In this document: positions 39,801 to 51,800 of the stretch, one piece after another
Position numbering within the stretch: the first letter of the stretch is position 1
Layout of the letters: each line of letters opens with the position of its first letter
NCBI GenBank assembly: GCA_944474755.1
Contig: OX104114.1
Location: forward strand, 84,368,623 to 84,432,622
Reading direction: 5' to 3'
DNA: 64,000 bases
Source of the DNA: Limnoperna fortunei
Taxonomy: Eukaryota; Mollusca; Bivalvia; Mytilida; Modiolidae
Position numbers and translations under genes: made by a program
The notes under the pieces: model-generated
The model's input: the letters and a program-made list of their open reading frames with translations, nothing else
Databases searched by the model: none
What the model was told of the DNA's origin: nothing

Positions 39801-42800
39801 AACTGAATTTTTTTCACATATGATTTACCAGAAATTATTTGAGAATGTGTATTGTATGAGAAATCTCTGTATTTCATCACTGTCATTTTAATAAATGGTG
39901 GTGATAAATCAAACAAATGCATACCTCACAGTTTGTGTGCAACTCACCTGGACCCAACGTCTATGTTAGCGATTGCAATCACGTCATATCTGTTTTTGGC
40001 AGAGGCTGTCATCAGAATTATTACAGATAAAAATCACCTCAAAACGATAAGCATACCAGATTTTCTTGTTGGGCTGTATTGTTATTATTAAAATACTGTT
40101 TTTACTTCTTTGTGTTCATTTTAGGCTAGTATCTTGTAAACTTTAGAAAGAAACTTTTACTAGCAAATATGATCATTAAGAGACGATCTACAAACAAGTC
40201 GAACTATTTACGTTATCATTCATTGAATACTGGATGTTGGCAGATCTGTTATTTCCTAAATCTTAAAGACAATGAAAATCTTAAAAAGGACTTGTTGTTA
40301 TACAAGAGAGACTGCTCTTATTCTTTGTTAATCTTATTAATTTGTGTTTATGTTCTGTATGAAAAGAAACAAATTAAAATTAAAAAATTGACATTTATAA
40401 TAGGTTGAGTTCAGACGAAACAAGACGTTCCGGAGAAGGAGACATCTCAAAATTGAAGAAGATACCACCAATGATTTATGCTTGTGCCACCATGTGGCAT
40501 GAAAACAGGTTGGAAATGGTGCAATTGTTAAAGTCCTTGTACAGGTAGCGTTTTCTGCTTTCCATTAATTTGTAGGATGCCACAATTGCTCATATAATTG
40601 TTCATCTATCTTTTATCTTTCATATTTCTGTAATTTTTATTTTATTTCAGTACTGTGCCAAGTACTTTATATTTTTGGGTTTTAGATGTGCCCTTACAAA
40701 AATTGTGAATGAAATATGTTCATCATAACTTAAAATAGATATTAATTGCCAAAATGGCTTCATTGTGCATTTTAACTTGCTAAAATTGAACAATGCAAAA
40801 TGTAGACTAATTGGCTAGTTATGCCAAATACTCAAACAAACTATGAGTAATAAACAGTAGAAAGTATTTTAACTGAACAAAGTATATTTGAATGAACTTT
40901 GATGGTCCTTGATGACATTATTAAACAATGCTAAATTTTTATATAGAGTTGACTTGGATCAGTTTATCAGGAAACAAGCTATTGAATTGGCAAAAGCACA
41001 AGATGAATCAAAAGATATCTATCCAGAGGATTATGAATACTATGAGTTTCAAGGTAGGTTTGTAATAAAGGTAATGAAGTAAGAGTTTCAAATTGAGTGT
41101 TTATGCAACTGCTAAATTTTAGTGACTAATAACTTGGTTTAGTTTGGTTTTTAGGGGGATTTTTAAGTTTTTCAGACTTTTACTCAAAATAGCATTCATC
41201 AATATTCTTAAAAATTTGATGCAATGTTGATAGACATAATAAATTTGTTAGATTTTGTAGATGATATGACAATTTTGACAAGTAGAAATTTGAAATCACT
41301 GGCCCAAAATGATTATGACTTGCCAAATTTTTTTGTTGACAAGCAATGAGTACAGAATAAAGGTAAAAACAAAATTACTGAACAGGGTTGGTTACTCATG
41401 TCAAAGAAGAGCAGACCAATCAGGTAATTTCATACCAGAGATATGGAAAACCTGAATGGTCCTGACCTGGGGTACAGTCATTTCAAAATAAACGATGGAT
41501 CGAACTAGTTTAAAGCCTAGCTGTTTCCAATTTTCTTGGAATTTACGTTTCCTCCTGTTTTGTTTATACCTAAAAGTAATTTGTTTAAAACTATTTTTAT
41601 AGTTTGATTAACACTAACATGTAGATAAAAGTCTAATGTAAATTTGATGTACTGAATATACATAATACAGATTTATTGAATTTTAATTTATAAACTTCGT
41701 CTAGACTGATGACTAAATCACAGGTGACTAATAGTAGTGAATTTTAACATGTTTACATGTTGTTCCATCCTTTATTTTGACTGTAAAACTAACAAAAAAT
41801 TTTAATAAATTTGAACAAAAGGTTATAATGTACACACTATACGGCGCTGAATACACGGTTCTTACTTAGCATATTTTGACAGTTTCTTTTTATCGTCAGT
41901 CGATGTTCTCTTAAAAAGACAACGATTGGTCCATGTTTACCGTGGAATATATAGCGGTTAGGATAAAACCAGATTACTCAATGTTATCGTTACGATAAAA
42001 TCTGAGGTCTTCTAAATATTTATTTTAACTGAATTTTCATTGGTTAGAAATCAGCGTGGATGGCAGAATATTCTCGGAGTTACACAAAGTGCAAACTTGG
42101 GTTATAGTATGGTGAAGTCAGTCGAATGGGCAGGCAGGGAAAATTGGGTATCAGTTTTGTGTAATCAACTCCTACAGTTTTCAACCCAGATCTCTGAAAC
42201 TTCACAGACAGATTGTATATGTAATAAAGTTGTGCACCTGCTATTATTGAAACTTCACATAAAGATTGCACATGTATTGAAGTCGTTCACCTGCTATTAT
42301 GGAAGTGTTTCACAAATTTTTTCCAATTTTTCCAGACTTGGGATGATACCTATTTTGTGTAATCACCTCCTCCTACAGTTTTCAAACCAGATCTCTGAAA
42401 CTTCACATGTATTGAAGTTGTGCACCTGCTATTATGGATGTGTTCCAGGATATTTTTCCTAACTTTCTAGACTTTGGAACATTTTTTTACACAAACTCAA
42501 GACCAACTTCCAACAAATTGTAAACCATTCCCTAATTTGCTTCGCAAACCATCCATTTCCGACTTTTGCCATTTTTATCCATGTTAGTTATGTATGTCCA
42601 TGTGTTTGTTTTTAGCTCACATTCTATTTGATGATGCTTTTGAGTTTGATGATGATGAAGACAGAATTCCAAATAAATTTGTCACTCTATTTATGGAGGT
42701 GATGCAAGAGGCTGCAAAGTAAGTTTTTTCAATTTACTGAACTGTTTTTTTAACTTTTTCATTTGTTAGTACTATAAATTGTGATAAGTGGAAAAATTTG

Positions 42801-45800
42801 TTCTCGATTTTTATTTAATTCATTCTGAAGATTAAACGATGGTTATTGTTGAATCCAACGAAAAAATTGATTCATTGAATTGTTTGTTTTAAGTTGAAGT
42901 CCGCAGTATTTAAGTTGTATTCAGGACAAAAACAAGTTAACCAACAGTAAATAAATCATTTAGGAAACTGAAAGATTGATTGTGCATAATCCTATATAAG
43001 GTTACAGAATAAACTGTATAATTTCAGTGCTATTCATCATAAGAATGTAAAATTGACTCCTCCTGTAAAGATCCCCTCGCCATATGGGGCACAGCTTGTA
43101 TTTGACATGCCTGGAGAAAATATGATGTATGTCCATCTGAAAGATAAAAACAAGATAAGACACAGGAAACGGTGGTCTCAGGTACTGCTTTATTATTATA
43201 TTTCATTTAAAAGAAAAGTTCAAAAAAAAAATGACTGACCAATAAAAGCTGTATATTTTTTTTATGTTAGGGGTTGTATGTGAATGAATCTTATTGACGG
43301 TGGTGGTCCATCAAACCAAGAATTGAATTCTGTTGGTGGTCGGTATGATGAATATCAACGAAAATATGATGGAAGGGGGTATTATATTGGTTTTTCATTC
43401 TATTAGGAATTCCATTATGATACATTATATATTTTTTCCTCTAGCGTTTACATATTATTAGTTTCTGGTTGAGAAGTATACCTTCCCACAGTTTCGGAGA
43501 AATATATCAACTTGTGGAAATTAAAAAAAAAAAGAAACTATCAATGTATTCAATTATCGATTATTCAGTATTAAAATTTACGATTGTAAGACAACTATTA
43601 TAAACAAAAACAATTTTAAAGCAAAAATAGATAATTTTTTCATAAAAAAAATATGAATTATTTGCGTGTTAGTTCATTAAATTGTTAAGTTTGTTTCTCC
43701 TAAAAAATAGCATTGGAGACCACTCAACCAGAAGCCATCAATATCTAAATATGGATAGACGACCAACATAATTTAATGCTTGGTTTGGTTGACTACCAAC
43801 GTGAATAAAATAAAATAAGATTTATTCAAATACAGGCTCACCCTGCAGAACATACCTGTGTCTAAAAATAGTAAATAAATAAAAATTACTTTTTAAAAAT
43901 AATTATGGTTTTTTTTGGGGGTGGGATGGGGGTGGGGGTGGTGGAGGTGTTTACAATTTGATGGATCATTGTCATATAGCTTAATAAAAAAATATAGGCG
44001 GGGGTCTAAATTTTATTTTTCAATTCTATAGGTGGTTGGGTCTAAAAAAAGTGATTTCCTTGGGGTGGGAGGGGGAAAGTATTTTCTGGAACAGCCATTA
44101 GTAGTTCTTGTCTCTTATCAGACATCAAGTTACTGATCATCATGTCCAGGGAAAAATCAAATCCAAGAAGAGAAAAGACACCTGTGACTATGCTAAAATG
44201 GCAATCCTATGGATGGGAATTTTTTATAAAGACAGATTAATTAATGTTATGTTCTTAGAATTTCTGATGAGATAAATTGAACTGACTAGGTATTAACTGT
44301 TTAAATAGCTTCATAGTTATCAACATTGGAGGAGTTTTGAAGTGTACATACCATATGCAGGTGATGCTGGAATGTTGCAATCAAGAATACAATTTTCAAA
44401 AAAGATCGTCTAAGGTATACCTAAGGCAACTTCTTTGTGTTTTCTACCAGGTTGCACGAAGTTGTAGTATGGTGAAGTCTGGAGGTGGGCAGGGAAATTA
44501 GGGTATCTATTTTGTGTAATCAGCTCCTACAACTCCTACAGTTTTCAACCCAGATCTCTGAAACTTCACAAAAAGATTGCCCATGTATTGTAGTTATGCA
44601 CCTGCTATTATAGAATTGTTCCATGATTTTTTTTGTGGTTTTCCAGACTTGGGAACTTACTCATATTTCATAACATTTGTAGAAGACACAGTGCCTGTTT
44701 TGTGTAATGAACTTGTCCTACAGTTTTCAACCCAGATCTCTGTGATAAACCTTGTTTTTTTTATTTATTGTTTACTAGTATTGTACAAGTGATGTTCATT
44801 TTCTAAATGTAAAGATATTATTTATTTATACAAGTGATGTACATGTTCTTGTATTAGGATATTGTTTATTTGTACAGGTGTTTATTAATTGTTTATTAAT
44901 TTATTGTTTATTTTTATAGGTGATGTACATGTACTATCTGTTGGGTTATCGTATAGTCAAGGAATGTCAGGAGAGAGTGTTGAATGCCCTAGAAGAGAAC
45001 AGAATAAGTGATTTAGCCACATGGTCAGACAGCCTTGAATTGAACAGTGGCCGAGTTGGCAAGAGTCAAATCTTTAGTATTTTAGATGATGAAGTATTAT
45101 ACAGGGTAAGGATTGATTCAACTTTGTTTCGTTGCATTGTTATGTAATTTTATAATATTTTAATTGGATTAGATTGTATGATTTATATTGATTTTTACAG
45201 CGATCTTTGAGCTAAATTATGGCCACCAGATTTATCTGCCTATATCATTAATTCCCGATGTTCAGCTAGCTAGACTTGGTGATTGGGTCATTGAATTGAA
45301 TTTGTTAAATAATTAGCAACTTTTTAAAAAATTCATACGAGTTTATTAATTTCATGTGTAAAATGTTCCCTTAAATATTTAACAATTCTGTTGTATTGTC
45401 CCAATATTGTATAGCTTTGGAGGAAAACTTGTGAATTTTACTCATGAGTCTGATTGTAAACAATCAAACAGGTTTATATTAAAAAGGCAATATTACCTCA
45501 TTAACAGGCAGAGAACACTTTTATCCTGGCTTTAGATGGAGACGTGGACTTCACACCTAAAGCTGTCAGACTGCTGGTGGACAGAATGCATAAAAATGAA
45601 GAACTTGGTGCTGCATGTGGTCGTATTCACCCCATAGGCAAAGGTTTGTGGATTTGTTGTGTAATGAATGCAGAATTTAATGTTGAAAAAGACCCAATCA
45701 AGCTTGACAGAAGAAAAGAAAAATAGCTACAGAAAAAAGACTTTAAAAACCTAATTAAAAAAAAACAAAACCAAACTTTTATCTTATTTGAAGCATCCTT

Positions 45801-48800
45801 ACAGAATTGTTGAGTTTTGCTGTCTCGATACCAGGTAACCCACTAAGATTTGCTTGACCACTAAAATTTTTTTTTTTTTCTCAAAAATATAAAAACAATC
45901 TTTTCTCTACCTGCCTTCTATCCCTGTAAATTGTCCTTCGGATAAGCATCTTGATCTTTTAAAAAGCCATGAACTAGATTCTAATGTGATATTCTAATAT
46001 GATGACCTATTACTGTCAAATAATACATTCTCATATATATTAGCTTTTACTAGATGTTTAGTTTGCCAAAAGCTCTGGCCTCTAAAAAAGTCCTAAAACT
46101 TGTTGTCTCGCCTGCCTCGATAGTCGCTGGATGTATTGGAATCTGGTGGCGGCGTAAACACTTGGACATCTTGCTTCATATCTGTGTAAGCCTAAGCCCT
46201 AGGTCCATCAAATTTGGTCCATTGGTAGCTTATGATGAGTACTTGCTAGTCAGTCGCCTGTCACCTGACCTTGACCTCAATTTCCCGGTCCATCGACTAC
46301 ATTAAAGTTTTTGGGTTATGGCAGTTGCTCTGTAATGGTAGAATGATAATATTTAGTATATAGGTTGCTGATGAATAGTACATCATTGTCTGGTATGTGT
46401 CACGTGACCTTGACCTCAATTTCATGGTCCAGCAACTACGTGTAAGTTTTTGTATTAGGACAGCTCCTCTGTAACTATGCATGGTAGGGTGACAGTATTT
46501 GGTATACAGTTTGCTGCTGTAGATTATATGACTGTCTGGAAGGTGTCACCTAATCTTGACCTCAATTTTATGGTCCAGCGACTATGTTAAAGTTTTTGGA
46601 TTAGAGCAGTTCCTCTGTAACCATGCATGGTTAGGATGCCAGAGTTTGGTATTTAGGTTGCTGATGATTAGTACATGAGTCTCTGGTAGGTTTCAACTGA
46701 CCATGACCTCAATTTCACGGTCCAGCGACTATATTAAAGTTTTTGAATTTGTATCGTTTCTTTGTAACCATCTATAGTATATTTTAAATAATAACAATTT
46801 AATGCTATTTATGTAATGCTTATGACGTAATTTTGTTCGTTACTGATGCGGAATTCAGATGTGTCCACACTTGTTTTTTGGTTAAATCTTTATTGAAAGG
46901 TTAATATTAATTCTTAAAATTAAAAGTGAAAGTGATTTTTTAATCAAAGTAGAAACAAGTCAATATGAAATCTTTCTGAATAAAATCATATAAATTACAA
47001 AATTGCAACAAATTGGATTTTAAAATACTGATTGAAAAGTCAATATGTAACAATTGTTATTGTTAGGACCAATGGTCTGGTATCAGAAGTTTGAGTATGC
47101 CGTAGCTCATTGGTTACAAAAGGCTACAGAACATGTGTTGGGATGTGTGTTGTGTAGTCCTGGCTGCTTCAGTTTGTTCCGTGGATCAGCTTTAATGGAC
47201 GACAACATCATGAGAAAGTACACCATTAAGCCAACTGAAGCTTCACATCATCTGATGTATGATCAAGGTTTGTATATAATCGATCAGCTGCTTTCTTTGT
47301 TTATAGTGGTATGTTTCAGTATAAAATGATAGTTGCAATTATACACAATAAATTGTGTACATTGGAGTCATGCAGCTTAAAAAAACTGCTTCCTTTGCAT
47401 GTGTATGTGAAAATTATTGACAGTTTTACATACATTTTAATTTGAAATAATGTTATTTAAAATATATATCATTGTTTGTTTTATTTCCAAGATAGAGATT
47501 ATCCATTGAATACAATTATACATTTTTAGTTGAAATAATGTTATTTATAAATATATATTATTGTTTGTTTTATTTCCAAGATAGAAATTATTCATTGAAC
47601 CACTCAAGTTGGTGAATAAGACATATCAAGTGCACATAATGATAAAATATCTGAGTAATGTTTCTTAAAAGTATATTTTGTCGATTGTAAACTTGCCATA
47701 ATTTTTAGATCGAAAATTTTTTATCATGAAAATGGCAGTTAGAAAGTCATGGCTTATAGTCTCCCTTGAATAGAAAAAGCTCCAGATTCTGTCATATTAG
47801 AATTGTAATAATTCTACTAATTTACACATGGTCTAGGCCTTTATATTTTTATTTTCTACCTCGCTATCACTCTATCAGAAACAGAAATAATAGAATATAA
47901 AATCCCAGCCCATGTGTAAATGAGTACATCTTACCCCCTCGTGAGTTATTATTAAAGATTGTGTTAGTACAATTAAGAAACATACAATGATAACCCATAT
48001 CATACTAATGATGTATTTTCTGATTGCATTAACAAAGGAAAATTGTACAATAAGCAGGGGCGGATATAGGATTTTCCAAGAGGGGGGGGGTGCCGTAAAA
48101 GGGGATATCAGAAAAGAGGGCCACGAAGTGGTCCTCCCGTGCCTTGCAGAGGCGCATTTATGGCAGGGGTCTGGGGGCAGCTTAAGGCCCCCACAAGCTC
48201 TCGAAAAAATGGTGCAAAGTCCTGCATTCTTGCAATTTCCAAGCATCAAAATGAATTTATTTAACACAAAAACTGCCTACTTATCCACAAAAACTGCCTA
48301 CTTATACACAGAAACTGCCTATCCATAAACACTGCCTACTTATCCACAAAAAACACCTGCTTATCCAACTATCTTAAGTTTGTGTGTTGTAGTTTCTGCT
48401 TTATTTTATCTTCTTTTTATCCATGCAGGTGAAGATCGCTGGTTATGTACCCTACTGTTACAACAAGGATACAGGGTAGATTACGCTGCAGCTTCTGATG
48501 CCTATACATATGCTCCAGAGGGGTTTGCAGAGTTTTTCAATCAGCGTCGTCGCTGGATGCCTTCAACCATGGCCAATATCATGGACTTGCTAGCAGATGC
48601 TAAAAATACAGTTTCTATAAATAACAACATCAGTTGGTTGTATATGATTTACCAAGGTCAGTGGGAAAAAAGTCTGTATGAAAGTCAAAATTTCTTGTTT
48701 TTTTTCAGGAATGTGGAAGCATCTAAAGATTGGTGTTTTCTCTGGGTACTCCCGCTTCCTCCCCCAACAAAATCTGGATGCCATGATATAGCTGAAAAAT

Positions 48801-51800
48801 TGCTGAAAGTGGTGTTAAACACCATAAAACAAACAAACATCAATAATAACTGGAAGCCTTGAAATAACTGAAAAATGGGTGACAGGGTTGATAAATAAAC
48901 CATAACAGCATAAAAAAAGCATTGAAGTAACATACAGCAATAAAATGAAAAAAAGACCTTTCGTTTATAAAAATGGCAACAGATTAGTACCTTTAAATAT
49001 TAAGTCAATTTTTACATGAACTATGCTTCCCAATTTATATTGAAAATCCTTGAGCAAATTTGGGACAGTGTTTTTCTGTCCTGAAAAGATACATGTTAGA
49101 AGCAATGCCAAATATTATTTTGTTATACTTTCCATCATTTTTGTTTAGTTGCAAAGAATCTCCGGGGTTTGTTAGCTAACCTGACCCAAAGGGTCAGTGT
49201 GAGCTATTCTCATCACTTTGTGTCCGTCGTCGTCATTGGCAGGAATGTTTATTGGGTGGTTCTTAACAAAGTTTGATTTTTTGGTGCTGATCAAATATGA
49301 AACATGGCTGCCAGGGCCATTAATGCATTCTGATTAGTTGAAATTCAGAAATCTTCTTCTCATAAACTGCTTGGCAGATTGATTTGAAACATTGCAGAAA
49401 TGTACCTTAGATGGTCCTCTACAAAGTTTGAGTTTTTTGTGCCGATTCAAAATCCAAGATGGCTGCCATCACACGACATAGTTTAACATAGGACCCTAAG
49501 GGAAAAACATAAAAACAACTTATTCTATGAAACTGTTTCACACAATGGATCCAAATTAATAAGGAAATGAAGGTTGGATAATTATCTTATTGTTTTGGGT
49601 TTTTCGAGCCAATTGCAAATTCAACATGGCTTCCAGGGCCATTAATGCATTCTGATTGGCTGAAATTCAAAAATCTTTTTCTCATAAACTGCTTGGCAGA
49701 TTGATTTGAAATATTGCAGAAATGTACTTTAGATAGTCCTCTACAAAATGAGTTTTTTGTACCAATCCAAAATCCAAGATGGCTGCCATTGCAGGACATA
49801 GTTTAACATACAACTCTATGGGAAAAACATATAAACAACGTCTTCTCTAAAACTGTTCCACACAATGAAGCCAAATTAATAAGGAAACGAAGGTTGGATA
49901 ATTATCTTATTATTTGGGGTTTTTCCAGCAAATTGCAAATTCAACATGGCTTCCAGGGCCATTAATGTGTTCTAATTGGCTGAAATTTAAAAATCTTCTG
50001 ATGATAAACTGCTTGGCAGATTGATTTGAAATATTGCAGAAATGTACCTTATGTGGTTCTCTATAAGGTTTGAGTTTTTTGTGCCGATCCAAAATCCAAG
50101 ATGGCCGCCATTGAAGGACATAGTTTTACATAGGACCCTATGGGAAAAACATATTAACAACTTCTTCTCCGAAACTGTTGCACATAATGAAGCCAAATTA
50201 TGAAGAAATTATAAATAGTTTTTTGAGCCGATTGCATATTGAACATGGCTTCCAGGGCAACTAATTGGTTCTGATTGGCTGAAATTTCAGAAATCTTCTT
50301 TTTACAAACCGCTAAGCAGATTGATTTGAAGTATTGCACAAATGTACCTTAGATGGTCTTCTACAAAATTTGAGTTTTTTGTGCCGATCCAAATTCCAAG
50401 ATGGCCACCATGGTGGAACACAGCTTAACATAGGACCCTATGGGAAAACCATACTAACAGCTTCTTCTTTGAAACTCAGTTCCACACAATTTAACCAAAT
50501 AATGCAGAAGGGAATTTTAGATAGTGTAGCCCCCAAGGTCAGCTGGACCCACAGAGATGGATAACATCTCACTGATATCTATTAATAACAGTGATTAGTT
50601 AATTTTGTTACTTTTCAGGAGCTTTAATGGTTTCCACATTAATTGGACCAGCCACCGTGATTATGATGATAGCCGGGGCATACCTTACAGTATTTCATCT
50701 GGATTTACTTACGTCATATGCTATAGCTCTTGCTCCGGCAGTAATTTACACAATTTTGTGCTTCACTGTCAGCTCAAAGTATCAGATTTTAACAGCAGAG
50801 ATTTTCAGTGCTTTGTATTCCTTCATAATGATGGTTGTGTTTGTAGGAACTATCATAACTGCTGTTCAGGAAAGTCCAATCCATCCGAGTGTGATATTCT
50901 TGAGTTCCATGGTATTGATTTTCTTGTTTGCAGCGATATTACATCCTTGGGAGTTTAGCTGTGTAATTTATGGTGCTCTGTACTTTCTGTGTGTGCCTAG
51001 TGGGTTTTTACTGTTGGTCATTTACTCCTTGTGCAACTTGAATGTAATTTCATGGGGAACTAGAGAGGTTCCCAAGAAGAAAACTAAAAAGGAAATTGAG
51101 GAGGAGGAGAAAAAGAAGAAAGAAAAGGAAGAAAAGAAAAAAAAAGGCTGGTTCAGTCGGTTTATGCCAAAAATACAGCTGCAAGATTTAAAGGGTCTTT
51201 TAGATATTACTAAGAAAGAAGATAAAAGTGTTCAACTGTTAGAACAAATGAACAAAAACATGGAAATGTTTTTTTCAACTTTAAAGAGTCAAAGTCAGCC
51301 ATCAGAAGATTTGGGGGAAGTTCTTGTTGATAGTAGTAAGGCCAAAAAACCAAAGAAATCTGTCTCGTTTGCAGCTAGCCTGAAAAAAAAATCAGATGAT
51401 GAAGATGAAGACCAATATGAAAAACGCAGCGAGGAAGAAGAATATAGGTACCAAAAGGAAAAGAAAAAGCGTAATGACCTTATAAACCCAAAGTGGCTGG
51501 AACAACCTGAATTTAAAACTGGAAGTATAGTGCAGATGAATCGTGAGGAAACTGTATTCTGGGAAGGATTTATTGAAAAGTCAGTATTGTAAAAATAAAG
51601 GATTTATTTAAGTTAGACTTTAAGTTCCCAAAGAGGGAAGAATATAGTTGCAGTTGTCTATCCATATATTCGTTCATCTGTCCATCCCATCACACTGTCC
51701 TTACTTCTATCTGTTCTTCCATCCATCAGTTTTGTCCAAAGTATTTCTCCAAAACTGGTTGACATATTGACTTCAAGCTTGGCGGCTTTCATTTTTGTCT

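Noticed and set aside
42040..42462. 140-codon frame on the + strand in intron 14
   Set aside because: It is read-through of a repeated non-coding unit (CAGTTTTCAACCCAGATCTC), which also occurs at 44.5 kb.
47987..48328. Opposing 113- and 130-codon frames near 48.0-48.3 kb
   Set aside because: They run across a G-rich MITE fragment and a 20-bp tandem repeat; neither resembles a protein family.
50627..50958. Second open frame (117 codons, 50605-50958) overlapping exon 21
   Set aside because: It is a shadow of the long conserved membrane frame; it has no matching splice phase and no conserved motif.
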